This document shows positions 1 through 8,368 of a stretch of 64,000 nt of DNA, in pieces. A program made the position numbers and the translations under genes. A model generated the notes under the pieces. The model did no database searches, was not told the origin of the DNA, and saw nothing but the letters and a program-made list of their open reading frames with translations. Position 1 is the first letter of the stretch. Each line of letters starts with the position of its first letter. This DNA comes from JAYWDA01 sp043747555 (GTDB taxonomy: Bacteria > Bdellovibrionota > Bdellovibrionia > Bdellovibrionales > Bdellovibrionaceae). Location of the stretch: the NCBI GenBank assembly GCA_043747555.1, contig JAYTOY010000084.1:36094-100093 (forward strand), read 5' to 3'.

Positions 1-540
1 AGTTTTGCAAATCTTGAAAAACTTTATGATTGGGCCAAGATCACAAGATACTCAATCACTTCTGGAAAGTTTAAAGATTCGGGCGCTGAATACCGGACGA
101 TGCGCGCTGACGAGAAAGAACTTTTTCAATCCATGATCAACGATGTTTTCAAACAGTTCAAAGCGGATATCGTAACGGCTCGAAAAATGAAACCAGAAGT
201 TGTTGAACAGTATGCTGACGGCCGAGTTTTCACCGGTGCAAAAGCAGTGGAACTTGGTTTTGCAGATAAAGTGGGAAGTTACGAAGACGCAGTTAACTTA
301 ACTGCCGAAATGGCCCATCTTGGAAAAGACTATGAAGTTTTTGAAGTGCCAAAGAAAAAAAGATCGATCTTTGATTTTGGCACTGAAGACCATGAAGATT
401 CCCTCAATTCTGTGAACGAACAAACTAAGATTTTTGGCTTGTTCAATCAAACTCCCAGTGCAAAGGATTTAATCAAAGAATTTGTTAAATCGCAGTCCCT
501 GAATCAGCCGGTTTTGTTGATGCCAGGTTACTGGCTTTAA
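1..540 (+). CDS. sppA: Signal peptide peptidase SppA, C-terminal part (cut by window start)
   Basis: The reading frame is already open at base 1, so only the last 179 residues are present. They match the C-terminal part of SppA-type S49 serine proteases, including the stretch FTGAKAVELGFADKVG, typical of the family, which follows the catalytic core. SppA degrades signal peptides left in the membrane after protein export. The first ATG inside the window (base 100) is internal, not a start. The stop codon overlaps the start of the next gene by one base, suggesting co-transcription with the HIT and rhomboid genes. The catalytic residues themselves lie outside or at the edge of the window. Confidence 0.9.
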   Translation, partial: SFANLEKLYDWAKITRYSITSGKFKDSGAEYRTMRADEKELFQSMINDVFKQFKADIVTARKMKPEVVEQYADGRVFTGAKAVELGFADKVGSYEDAVNLTAEMAHLGKDYEVFEVPKKKRSIFDFGTEDHEDSLNSVNEQTKIFGLFNQTPSAKDLIKEFVKSQSLNQPVLLMPGYWL

Positions 541-1142
541 TGAGGACGGCAAAAAAACCTCTTAATAAAGTGAAGAAAGTGAAGAAAGTGAAGAAATCGA
601 AGGCTTCGGCTTACTTAAGCTTAGACAAAGAGATTTGGCCCATCGAGAGGGATGTTTTATTTCGTCCCGATCGATTGAAATATGTTCGCAAGTTAATTCA
701 TGAAAAGGGTTGTGTTTTTTGTGTAGCTTCAAAAGAAATTTCATTTGAAAGTCTTTGTGTTTTTAAATCGAAACACTCGATGATTGTCGTCAATAAATAT
801 CCCTATAATAGCGGGCATGTTTTGATTCTGCCAATAAAGCATAAAGGTGGAATTTTTGATTTAACAGAAGATGAGTTCGCAGATCTGCATCTGACCTTAA
901 GGCTAGCTATGAAAGCTGTGACCGAGACCTATCAACCCGGTGGAATTAACGTCGGCCTTAACCAGGGCCAGATCGCTGGAGCTGGAATTCCAGAGCATTT
1001 ACATTATCACGTGATTCCTCGCTGGGCCGGAGACTTGAATTTTTTTCCTTTGATTGCTGAAACCAAAGTTGTGGTTGAAAATCTAGAGCAGACTTTCGAG
1101 CGATTGCAGAATTTTTTTAAGTCTCATAAGGAGGCTCAGTGA
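540..1142 (+). CDS. HIT-family (histidine triad) nucleotide hydrolase/transferase
   Basis: This 200-residue protein has the histidine triad H153-x-H155-x-H157 in EHLHYHVIPRW and a CVFC pair at residues 58-61, as in Ap4A-phosphorylase-like HIT proteins that act on dinucleoside polyphosphates. The ATG overlaps the sppA stop by one base. The N-terminus carries a lysine-rich extension (residues 5-21) encoded by three perfect 9-base repeats, not part of the HIT fold. The gene overlaps the next start by four bases. The family assignment is firm; the exact substrate cannot be read from sequence. Confidence 0.9.
   Translation: MRTAKKPLNKVKKVKKVKKSKASAYLSLDKEIWPIERDVLFRPDRLKYVRKLIHEKGCVFCVASKEISFESLCVFKSKHSMIVVNKYPYNSGHVLILPIKHKGGIFDLTEDEFADLHLTLRLAMKAVTETYQPGGINVGLNQGQIAGAGIPEHLHYHVIPRWAGDLNFFPLIAETKVVVENLEQTFERLQNFFKSHKEAQ
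570..596 (+). repeat. Three perfect 9-bp tandem repeats
   Basis: The unit gtgaagaaa occurs three times in a row inside the HIT gene and encodes the KVKKVKKVKK tract. Because the unit is a multiple of three, copy-number slippage would lengthen or shorten the basic N-terminal tail without breaking the frame. Confidence 0.9.
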
Positions 1143-1897
1143 ACAGCCAAAAGCCACAAATGATGGTTCCTTTAACGCCAGCGGTGAAATGGATCATCAT
1201 CGTGACAGTAGGCTTTTGGTTTGTTGGACAGGTTTTACTGGAAACTTTTTTACGTGTTCGCTTTTCTTCTTGGCTTGCTCTGTACCCAGAAAAAGTTATT
1301 TTTAATTTTTATGCCTGGCAGCTAGTCACCTACATGTTCCTGCACACTCTGCAGATCACGCATATTTTATTTAATATGTTACTTTTGTGGTTTATCGGTT
1401 CTGAGTTAGAGCAGCGCTGGGGCACGAAGTTTTTCACAGCCTATTATTTAATTTGTGGAGTCGGTGCCGCCATTATTTACACCGTCGGCATGGGAATTTA
1501 TGCAGCGGCCACGGGCCATCAAGTAGGATTGTCTGTTCCTGTCATCGGCGCCTCGGGAGCCGTTTTCGGACTGCTTCTTGCTTATGGAATTATTTTTGGC
1601 GAACGAATTGTTTACTTCTTTATGGTTTTTCCAATGAAGGCCAAATACTTTGTGATGATTATGGGGGTTGTTGAATTTGCCTCCATGATCACAGCCAGTA
1701 TCGAAGGCTCTGAAGTCGCCTACTTGGCTCACCTCGGTGGAATTGCAACGGGTTATCTGTTTCTAACAGGATACACACGCTGGCAGCGTCTTCGCTGGGC
1801 ACAAAAAGCACAGCAAAAACACAAAGGAAGAAACTTAAAATTGGTGGTCGATAATGATAAAAAAAATCCACCGGATGGTCCGAAATACTGGAATTAG
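1139..1897 (+). CDS. Rhomboid-family intramembrane serine protease
   Basis: The 252-residue polytopic membrane protein carries the rhomboid catalytic dyad: Ser139 in GASGAVFG and His198 in AHLGGIATG. His75 and Asn79 in HILFNM fit the oxyanion-hole positions. Rhomboids cut transmembrane segments inside the bilayer. The start is GTG, overlapping the HIT stop by four bases, with a strong AAGGAGG five bases upstream. The last 40 residues are a basic, cytoplasmic-looking tail. Its place after sppA suggests a membrane-protein quality-control operon, but the substrate is unknown. Rhombosortases are a rhomboid subgroup; nothing here proves this is one. Confidence 0.92.
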   Translation: MNSQKPQMMVPLTPAVKWIIIVTVGFWFVGQVLLETFLRVRFSSWLALYPEKVIFNFYAWQLVTYMFLHTLQITHILFNMLLLWFIGSELEQRWGTKFFTAYYLICGVGAAIIYTVGMGIYAAATGHQVGLSVPVIGASGAVFGLLLAYGIIFGERIVYFFMVFPMKAKYFVMIMGVVEFASMITASIEGSEVAYLAHLGGIATGYLFLTGYTRWQRLRWAQKAQQKHKGRNLKLVVDNDKKNPPDGPKYWN

Positions 1898-1949
1898 ACA
1901 GATTGGGCTGGTACACTAAGGTTCTGCAGTTATAACCTAGGGGGCCTAA

Positions 1950-2153
1950 ATGTCGTCATCATCGTCTTCAGACAATGGTTTTAAAAATTTAAAATATGAT
2001 AAGAGGATGACTGAGTGGATGGTCAACAATGGCCAGCTCAGTAAAGAAGATCTTAAAAAACATATGGACGAATTGCCGGACCTAACAAATAAAGTCGATA
2101 TGCTTCGAATGGCCGAAGAAAAATACCAAGCTGGCACTGGCGAAACTCACTAA
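1950..2153 (+). CDS. Small conserved-looking cytoplasmic protein
   Basis: A 67-residue ORF starts with a serine-rich tract and continues as a charged helical protein with no signal peptide or membrane segment. An AGGGGG ribosome-binding site lies six bases before the ATG, supporting real translation. I do not recognise a family. It follows the rhomboid gene by 52 bases and is convergent with the L,D-transpeptidase gene. Confidence 0.6.
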   Translation: MSSSSSSDNGFKNLKYDKRMTEWMVNNGQLSKEDLKKHMDELPDLTNKVDMLRMAEEKYQAGTGETH

Positions 2154-2170
2154 TAAAATTTGCTATTTTT

Positions 2171-3181
2171 TTAGTTGCTTGAAGTCTCTGGAGCAGGATC
2201 GGCCGACATTTCTTTCGGTTCTGCTTGCGCCGCTTTGACATTATCTAAGGCTGTGCCTTTTTCTGTAGCAGCTGTCCACTCTTCGCGGATAATTTTATAT
2301 TGATCACCATTTTTCTGGGCATAAATCGTTTTAATTCCGTAATCCACATGTTCGCTGGATTCATATTTTTGCAATGTTTTTACAATCAACTCATTTCGAT
2401 GAATCAGCATAAAAGGTTGTGACAAGGTGACTTTAATAAATTCGCTGCGATTTTTCATGCGGCTTTTATGATTTTTCCAGGCATTAAAACTTTTAAATCC
2501 AGGGGCATTAAAACTGGGATCATAAAAAGAAAGATATTTATCAACATCTTTTGCTTCCCAAGCAGATTTCCAGGTTTCCACAAACTGCTTCATGGCCTCA
2601 CGGCGGCGAGTGTGTTCTTCTTTTGTGATGTAATCCACCTGATCGTAAATGATCATCGGGGTCTCATCGAGTTTAATATAATTGCTAATTTTTTCTAAGA
2701 CGTTATTTCGAACGACCACACAACCTCGGGATCCACGTGTCAGTGCAGTTTCTTCTGGAATCGAATGGAGCCAAATACCTGAGCCAGTTTTATGGGCCCT
2801 TTGATCAAACAGATTTGGATAATTCGTGGTGAACGCCATTTTACCATACATTGAAAAAGGAATTTGTGGCTGTGATAGCTTTGAATGGAAAAAGTAAATT
2901 CCTTCAGGTGTTTTATGATCGTTGGCCTTTGTTTTATTGCCATCATTTTTTCCGATATCAGCTGGGACTTCATCAATTTTTTTTAACGTTTCGCCACTGC
3001 GCTCAAAAATCATCAGTTTTCGTTCTTTTTTATCAACTAAAAAAACATATTTTGAAAAAGCCTCGGTGCTTGAAATTTGCAAAAGGTCGGCGGGCAAAAG
3101 TTCAGGAGCTGATGATGACGTGTCTTGACCCAGCGTCAGATTTGAAAAAATAATAAGACTGATGAAGGCCAAGAATTTCAA
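2171..3181 (-). CDS. Secreted L,D-transpeptidase (YkuD domain) with C-terminal NTF2-like domain
   Basis: The YkuD signature is visible as H150 followed by SRGC165 (numbering from the upstream ATG at 3214), giving the catalytic Cys that cross-links or edits peptidoglycan stem peptides. The last 130 residues look like an NTF2/SnoaL-like domain (FVETWKSAWEAKDVDKYLSF), a common partner of YkuD domains. I favour the TTG start at 3181, which gives a compact signal peptide (MKFLAFISLIIFSNLTLG) with AGGA upstream; the ATG at 3214 has no clear ribosome-binding site. L,D-transpeptidases are known to reshape prey and self walls in Bdellovibrio, so a predation role is plausible but inferred. Confidence 0.85.
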   Translation of the reverse strand: MKFLAFISLIIFSNLTLGQDTSSSAPELLPADLLQISSTEAFSKYVFLVDKKERKLMIFERSGETLKKIDEVPADIGKNDGNKTKANDHKTPEGIYFFHSKLSQPQIPFSMYGKMAFTTNYPNLFDQRAHKTGSGIWLHSIPEETALTRGSRGCVVVRNNVLEKISNYIKLDETPMIIYDQVDYITKEEHTRRREAMKQFVETWKSAWEAKDVDKYLSFYDPSFNAPGFKSFNAWKNHKSRMKNRSEFIKVTLSQPFMLIHRNELIVKTLQKYESSEHVDYGIKTIYAQKNGDQYKIIREEWTAATEKGTALDNVKAAQAEPKEMSADPAPETSSN

Positions 3182-3246
3182 GTCAGATTTCCTATCTAAT
3201 GTCCCGTTAAACATCGGTCGAAAACGGTCTTCGCTGAAGGGGTGAA

Positions 3247-3259
3247 TCTCATAATGAGA
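3247..3259. promoter_or_regulatory. Short perfect dyad in divergent intergenic region
   Basis: TCTCATAATGAGA is a 13-base perfect palindrome between the divergent L,D-transpeptidase and fliL genes, a size and place expected of a regulator-binding site. No experimental or family-level support. Confidence 0.25.
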
Positions 3260-3300
3260 ATCCTTAACCTGTCTAGACCTTGGTCAAAAATACCAGGATA

Positions 3301-3329
3301 AAGACCAAAAATCCAAGCTTTTAGGTCTT
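3301..3329 (+). other. Stem-loop upstream of fliL
   Basis: AAGACCaAAA and TTTTaGGTCTT form about ten pairs around a short loop, about 50 bases before the fliL start. No T-tract follows, so it is not a standard terminator; it may be part of the leader. Confidence 0.3.
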
Positions 3330-3376
3330 AAGACTTCAGTCTGGTCCTCCGATAAATTTCTTAGATCGAGGTGTCT

Positions 3377-3883
3377 ATGGCTGAAGAAACTAAATCCACA
3401 CCAGAGCGAAGTCGCAATATGGGTGCGATTTTACAAATTGCTGGCGCAATTTTGTGCTTGGGTGTTTCAGGTGGCGGAGCCTACTTAACTTACGCCTCGA
3501 CGATAGGTTGGGAAAGTCCCAAAATCACCGAAGGTCAACTGCAACGGAATGTGGCTTCCACTGAAAATCAAGTCAAAGAACCTTATATTTACACTATGGA
3601 TAAATTCACAGTGAACTTGGGCGGTGAACCTAAGCGGACTATTCGTCTGGAAGTAAATTTAGAGATGCTAGGGCAAGATGGTTTTGAAGAAGTCATCAAT
3701 ACAGAGAACAGGGCCAAAGCCCGGGACCGTATCGTAAGAATTTTAAATGAGCAGGCCTTTGGAGATTTAGAAAGCATTCAGGGGAAACTATTCTTGAAAC
3801 AAAGTATTTCCAGCGAAATTAACGGGATTTTGAAAAAAGGCATCGTAAAAGATATTTATTTCAGTGAATTTATTGTGCAATAA
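3377..3883 (+). CDS. fliL: Flagellar basal-body-associated protein FliL
   Basis: The protein has a short cytoplasmic N-terminus, one transmembrane segment near residues 15-38, and a periplasmic domain ending in the conserved pattern KDIYFSEFIVQ typical of FliL. FliL sits next to the stator and supports torque. I start at ATG 3377, with GAGG five bases upstream; an in-frame GTG at 3371 sits directly on that site and is less likely. Unusually, no flagellar genes flank it here; the next gene is an M16 protease. Confidence 0.9.
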   Translation: MAEETKSTPERSRNMGAILQIAGAILCLGVSGGGAYLTYASTIGWESPKITEGQLQRNVASTENQVKEPYIYTMDKFTVNLGGEPKRTIRLEVNLEMLGQDGFEEVINTENRAKARDRIVRILNEQAFGDLESIQGKLFLKQSISSEINGILKKGIVKDIYFSEFIVQ

Positions 3884-3893
3884 CTTTTATAAT

Positions 3894-3922
3894 AGACCCT
3901 TGAGCCTAACACTCAGGAGTCT
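3894..3922 (+). promoter_or_regulatory. Hairpin that buries the ribosome-binding site of the M16 protease gene
   Basis: AGACCCTTGAG pairs with CTCAGGAGTCT across a seven-base loop, with one mismatch and one G-U pair. The right arm contains the AGGAG that precedes the ATG at 3925, so folding would hide the ribosome-binding site. It lies 11 bases after the fliL stop. Confidence 0.4.
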
Positions 3923-3924
3923 TT

Positions 3925-5244
3925 ATGAAGCGTCTACTACTTATATTTTTATGGCCAGTCCTCTCCCAAGCTCAAGATCTGCGGATCTCTTTACCTGTCA
4001 CAAAATTCAAACTTAAAAATGGGCTGACCGTTTTGCTTCTGGAAGATCACACTGTTCCGATTATTAGCTATCACACTTGGTATAAGGTGGGCTCTAGGGA
4101 TGAAGCCGAAGGCGTTACCGGCGCGGCTCATATGTTAGAACATATGATGTTCAAAGGAGCTAAGAAATACTCTGGCAAACAATTCGATCAAATGATGAAC
4201 GAAAACGGAGTTCAGCATAATGCATTTACAACTTTTGATTACACTGGATTTTATGAAAATCTGCCGGCCTCTAAACTTGAAATGATTATGGATGTAGAGC
4301 TGGACCGAATGTCATCGCTGACGCTGAATCCGCAAGACCTTCTCAGCGAAAGAGATGTCGTTAAAGAAGAGCGCCGCTGGCGTGTCGATAATAATCCACG
4401 CGGCGTTTTATTTGAAACGACAATGGCCAATGTCTTTAAAGTCCATCCCTATAAATGGCCCGTTATTGGAACCATGAAAGATATTTCAAATTATAACGTC
4501 GACACCTTAAGAAATTTTTATAACCAGTACTATGTTCCAAACAATGCAGTCCTTGTGATTGCAGGAGATTTTAAAACTTCCACAGCTAAAAGTTTAGTTG
4601 AAAAGTACTATGGACAATTGGTCTATAAAGAAGTTCCAGTGCTGAATCAACCCAAAGAGCCGGCTCAGACTGTTCAAAATAACGCTTTTGTCCGACAAGA
4701 AGTCCAAAATGTCAGTGTCGACATTGCCTTTCAGGGCCTTCCGCAAGGGGACACTGATATGTATGCTTTGGATTTAGCGTCCTATATTTTAGGTTCAGGA
4801 AGCTCTTCCAGGCTGCACAAGCGATTGGTGTATCAATCTCAACTAGCTACTTCTGCCGAGGCCTATCATTTTTCTTTGAAAGACCATGGACTTTTTAGCG
4901 TTGGTCTTAGTTTGAAGCCGGGGCAATCAAAAGAAAAAGCTCTGGAGCTTGTCTATAACGAAATTTTTAAGCTGCGCACTCAAAATGTAACAGCGGCTGA
5001 ATTGCAGAAAGCAAAAACGTTGGCCATGAAGTCTTTTGTTGATGGTCTAATGACTATCGACGAAAAGGCGCGCGCTTTAGCGGCCACGGAAATTATTACG
5101 GGATCTTATGAAAACCTTTTTACTGACCTCGAGAAGTATAACAAGGTATCGGCCGCTGACATTCAGCGAGTGTGCGCGAAAATGTTAAATACGAATCAAA
5201 GATCAATCGTGATTTTAGAGCCAAAAATAAAGGCGGCCTTATGA
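3925..5244 (+). CDS. Secreted zinc protease, M16 family (catalytic member)
   Basis: A signal peptide (residues 1-16) is followed by an M16 peptidase domain with the inverted zinc motif H69-MLE-H73 and a third zinc ligand at about E149, 76 residues downstream as usual. The second domain (about residues 180-439) is the non-catalytic half. Such proteins degrade peptides in the periplasm or outside the cell. The gene overlaps the next, a degenerate M16 protein, by four bases, so the two are probably made as a pair. See the hairpin over its ribosome-binding site. Confidence 0.92.
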   Translation: MKRLLLIFLWPVLSQAQDLRISLPVTKFKLKNGLTVLLLEDHTVPIISYHTWYKVGSRDEAEGVTGAAHMLEHMMFKGAKKYSGKQFDQMMNENGVQHNAFTTFDYTGFYENLPASKLEMIMDVELDRMSSLTLNPQDLLSERDVVKEERRWRVDNNPRGVLFETTMANVFKVHPYKWPVIGTMKDISNYNVDTLRNFYNQYYVPNNAVLVIAGDFKTSTAKSLVEKYYGQLVYKEVPVLNQPKEPAQTVQNNAFVRQEVQNVSVDIAFQGLPQGDTDMYALDLASYILGSGSSSRLHKRLVYQSQLATSAEAYHFSLKDHGLFSVGLSLKPGQSKEKALELVYNEIFKLRTQNVTAAELQKAKTLAMKSFVDGLMTIDEKARALAATEIITGSYENLFTDLEKYNKVSAADIQRVCAKMLNTNQRSIVILEPKIKAAL

Positions 5245-6632
5245 AAAAATATTTGATATTCCTTTTAACATTTGGATGCGCCACTGCCCCTTCGCTGAAA
5301 TCCGTTCCGGGGCCAGTTTCAAAAACATCCCAAGTTGCACTGCGACCCATAAAAACAATTGAACTGGAAAATGGACTTAAAGTTTATTTTATCGAAGATC
5401 AAACCTTACCAAGAGTCAGTTTAGCACTATTAGTAAAAGTAGGATTGCCGCAAGAACCTGTGGATCTTGATGGGTTAAATGCCTTCACCGCTGAATTATT
5501 AGAACAGGGCACGCAAAAAAAGTCGGCGACGGTGCTAGCAGATGAATTCGGTCAAATCGCTACAGAAATGGCTATAGCTCCAGGTGGAGACTTTACATTT
5601 CTTTCTGCGGATTCGTTGGCTAAGGATAAAAACCAGCTCCTAAGTCTTTTTAGTGATGTTGTTTTAAATCCGGCCTTTAAAGAAAATGAAATCGAACGAC
5701 TCAGATCAAACGTAAAAGCTCGAGTTATTAAAAAAATTGATAATCCTTCAGGTTACACAGATGATCAGTTTGATAAATTCCTTTTTGGTGATCACCCTTA
5801 TGCCAAGGATATTTCTGGCGATTTAAATTCGATTAAAAAATTTACGAAATCGCAAATTACGAAACATTATTTAACATGGTATCGACCAAATAATTGCACT
5901 TTAGCCGTTGTCGGAAGCCTTACGCCTGAATTTGAAGAACAAGTGATTGGCGCATTCAAAGGGTGGAAATCCCGAACCTTAAAGCCTGAACCGCTAAAAG
6001 AACTTAGCCAGGTGAATGGACTTCAATTAAAGCTTTTTAGCAAAGTCGGTTTAAAGCAAACTCAGATTCGGATGGGTCGCTTAGGGGTTGAACGTAAAAC
6101 TCCAGATTTTCTAGCGCTTCGAGCGGCCAATGAAATTCTTGGAGGCGGCATGGCCTCACGATTGATGCAGAAAGTCCGCGATCAGCTGGGTCTGACGTAT
6201 GGAATTTCATCCGGGTTTGAATTTAGGAAAGACAAAGGTGCATTTTCAATTTCTACATTCACAAAAAACGAAAGTGCCGGTCAGACTTTGCAAGAGGCTA
6301 TCAAAGTGTATGATCAATTTATCGAGCAAGGGATCACCGAAAAAGAGTTAAATGCGGCAAAAGCACAAATGATTGCTCAATTTCCGAGATCTATGGAAAC
6401 AGCCGATCGCTTTGGGTATAATTTACTGCTGCTTGATTTTTACGGAATTCCAACCAGTTATTTGACCGATTTTATTTCAAATGTCGAAAAAATTTCAGTG
6501 GATGAAGTTAACTTAGCCATCAGGAAATACTTAGCGGTTGATCAGTTAAAGATAGTCATTTTCGGAGATGAAAAACAGATTCTTAATCAACTTGAAGCTT
6601 TCAAGCCTGAAGTTATAAAAGTCTTAAAATAA
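5241..6632 (+). CDS. M16-family protein without zinc site, probable lipoprotein partner
   Basis: The start is the ATG overlapping the previous stop (ATGA). The N-terminus MKKYLIFLLTFGCATAP fits a lipoprotein with Cys13 as the lipidated residue. The fold is M16, but where active members read HxxEH this one reads AFTAE inside GLNAFTAELLEQGT, so all three residues are replaced and it cannot bind zinc there. The C-terminal half keeps the YGISSGFEF region that shapes the substrate cavity. By analogy with two-subunit M16 proteases (active plus inactive half), it likely forms a heterodimer with the upstream enzyme. Confidence 0.88.
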   Translation: MKKYLIFLLTFGCATAPSLKSVPGPVSKTSQVALRPIKTIELENGLKVYFIEDQTLPRVSLALLVKVGLPQEPVDLDGLNAFTAELLEQGTQKKSATVLADEFGQIATEMAIAPGGDFTFLSADSLAKDKNQLLSLFSDVVLNPAFKENEIERLRSNVKARVIKKIDNPSGYTDDQFDKFLFGDHPYAKDISGDLNSIKKFTKSQITKHYLTWYRPNNCTLAVVGSLTPEFEEQVIGAFKGWKSRTLKPEPLKELSQVNGLQLKLFSKVGLKQTQIRMGRLGVERKTPDFLALRAANEILGGGMASRLMQKVRDQLGLTYGISSGFEFRKDKGAFSISTFTKNESAGQTLQEAIKVYDQFIEQGITEKELNAAKAQMIAQFPRSMETADRFGYNLLLLDFYGIPTSYLTDFISNVEKISVDEVNLAIRKYLAVDQLKIVIFGDEKQILNQLEAFKPEVIKVLK

Positions 6633-6638
6633 ATCCTT

Positions 6639-6662
6639 AGCGTCGGTTTAAAGGCCGACGCT
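6639..6662. terminator. Hairpin between convergent genes
   Basis: AGCGTCGG and CCGACGCT form a perfect 8-bp stem with an 8-base loop that contains the stop codon of the gamma-glutamyltransferase gene. T-rich sequence follows only on the minus-strand side, so it may act as a weak terminator for that gene. Confidence 0.4.
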
Positions 6663-8360
6663 AGCTCCCTCCTCGCGAGGATCTGAAACGCCGTGCAAAA
6701 TGTTTTTCTCTTTGGAAATGGCCTGGATGCGGCAGCCCAGATCTTTTTCTTCAATCTGCCAGCCTTTCTTTTTAAGCTCGCTTAAAGTATTTGATGGAAA
6801 CATCAAAGGTTCGATTTGCAGTTGATCTGGTTGCCACTGCTGATGATAACGAGTCAACGAAACCGCCTGCCACAAAGGTAACTGATATTCTAAAAAGTTT
6901 AAAATTGTGAGAGCCACACACGTAATAATTCTTGTGCCTGATGGCGTTCCAAGCGCTAGGACTGGCTGCCCATCCGTCATCACAATCGTCGGAGACATAC
7001 TGCTCAGAGGCCGCTTCAAGGGGGCCACTAAATTATTTTTACCACCCACAGCGCCGAACAGATTCTGCTCTCCAAGACCTGCAGCAAAGTCATCCATTTC
7101 ATTATTTAATATGATGCCCGTGCCTTCGGCGACCAAAGCGGAACCAAAATATCCATTAATGGTTTGTGTGCTGACAATCGCGTTGCCAGCGCTGTCCATG
7201 AGTGAAAAATGTGTGGTTTCAGGAGATTCTTCTTTGCTTTTAAAATCTGCGGCCTTGGCGGCTTTTTCTAAATGGATCTTTGCTCTGGATTCAGCCGCGT
7301 AGGCTTTTGAAGTTAGCTTCTGAACAGGAACATCTACAAAGTCAGGATCACCTAGATATTGAGCGCGATCGACAAATGCTTTTTGCATCGCACTGGCCGT
7401 CAAATGAATAGATCTTGAGTCTTGGGGGCCCAGCTTTGCGAGCTGGTCTTTTTCTAAAATATTTAGAATTTCAATGACGTGAATGCCGCCCGAGCTGGGG
7501 GGAGGTTGACTGAAAACTTCATACTGGTGAAAAGTCGACTGCACGGGCTCGCGCCATTTTGTTTTATAATTAGCCAAGTCCGTTTCATCAACTATGCCCT
7601 GATATTTGGAAAGTGTACTCGATATTTTTTTTGCGGTGCCGCCTTTATAAAATTCTGAGGGTCCATTTAAAGAAATAAGTCGTAATGTCTGGGCTAAATC
7701 CTTTTGAATTAAATTTTGTCCTATGGGCAATGCTTCGCCGGCCGCCGTCAGAAAAATTTTCTTCGATGATGGAAATTGGGCCAGTCGATCCTTGCTGTGA
7801 ACGATCGCTCGACTCAAAGCCGGATAGACGGGAAAGCCCTTCGCTGCGATTTGAATGGCTGGAGCCATCACTTGTGACAAGGAAAGAAGGCCATATTTTT
7901 TTTGAATTTCTAGAACGCCGGCAACATGGCCAGGCGTTGCCACGGCTAAAGACCCCGTTAAAGATCTTTCTGGCACAACTTTTCCTAAAGGATCCAAAAA
8001 CATTTTTGCCGTGGCTTTGCGCGACGCTGTTTCCCGAAAATCGAGGGAATAAACTTTCTTATCCTTGGCGCTATAAAAAAGAACAAAGCCGCCGCCACCA
8101 ATTCCTGTTGAGTGGGGTCGCTCGACGCTGATTGCAAATGACAAGGCGGTAAAAGCATCGAATATATTTCCACCCTTATTTAAAACTTGAACAGCGGCAT
8201 CGGTTGAGCGCGGTCCCTGACTGGACACCATATAGTTTTTGCCAAAGCTTTCGTATTGGGCCCGAGATTTTTCTGACGGCAATGTCACCTGCGAATAAGT
8301 TTTAGGTGATGATGTGCAGGAAAAAAATCCCAACATCAAAAGCCAAAAATATTTTTTCAT
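6648..8360 (-). CDS. ggt: Gamma-glutamyltransferase, lipoprotein form
   Basis: This 570-residue protein has the family layout: a long N-terminal subunit, then the self-cleavage and catalytic threonine T383 in ETTHFSLMDSAGNAIVSTQ, and the GTGIILNNEMDDF segment of the small subunit. It cleaves glutathione and other gamma-glutamyl compounds outside the cytoplasm. The N-terminus MKKYFWLLMLGFFSC gives a lipobox with Cys15, so it is probably membrane-anchored rather than free in the periplasm as in E. coli. It is convergent with the M16 pair. Confidence 0.93.
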   Translation of the reverse strand: MKKYFWLLMLGFFSCTSSPKTYSQVTLPSEKSRAQYESFGKNYMVSSQGPRSTDAAVQVLNKGGNIFDAFTALSFAISVERPHSTGIGGGGFVLFYSAKDKKVYSLDFRETASRKATAKMFLDPLGKVVPERSLTGSLAVATPGHVAGVLEIQKKYGLLSLSQVMAPAIQIAAKGFPVYPALSRAIVHSKDRLAQFPSSKKIFLTAAGEALPIGQNLIQKDLAQTLRLISLNGPSEFYKGGTAKKISSTLSKYQGIVDETDLANYKTKWREPVQSTFHQYEVFSQPPPSSGGIHVIEILNILEKDQLAKLGPQDSRSIHLTASAMQKAFVDRAQYLGDPDFVDVPVQKLTSKAYAAESRAKIHLEKAAKAADFKSKEESPETTHFSLMDSAGNAIVSTQTINGYFGSALVAEGTGIILNNEMDDFAAGLGEQNLFGAVGGKNNLVAPLKRPLSSMSPTIVMTDGQPVLALGTPSGTRIITCVALTILNFLEYQLPLWQAVSLTRYHQQWQPDQLQIEPLMFPSNTLSELKKKGWQIEEKDLGCRIQAISKEKNILHGVSDPREEGASVGL

Positions 8361-8368
8361 GAAAGCCC

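Noticed and set aside
5172..5240. Extended N-terminus of the second M16 protein
   Set aside because: The extra 23 residues come from the end of the first M16 gene in another frame and would bury the lipobox; ATG 5241 fits the coupled start.
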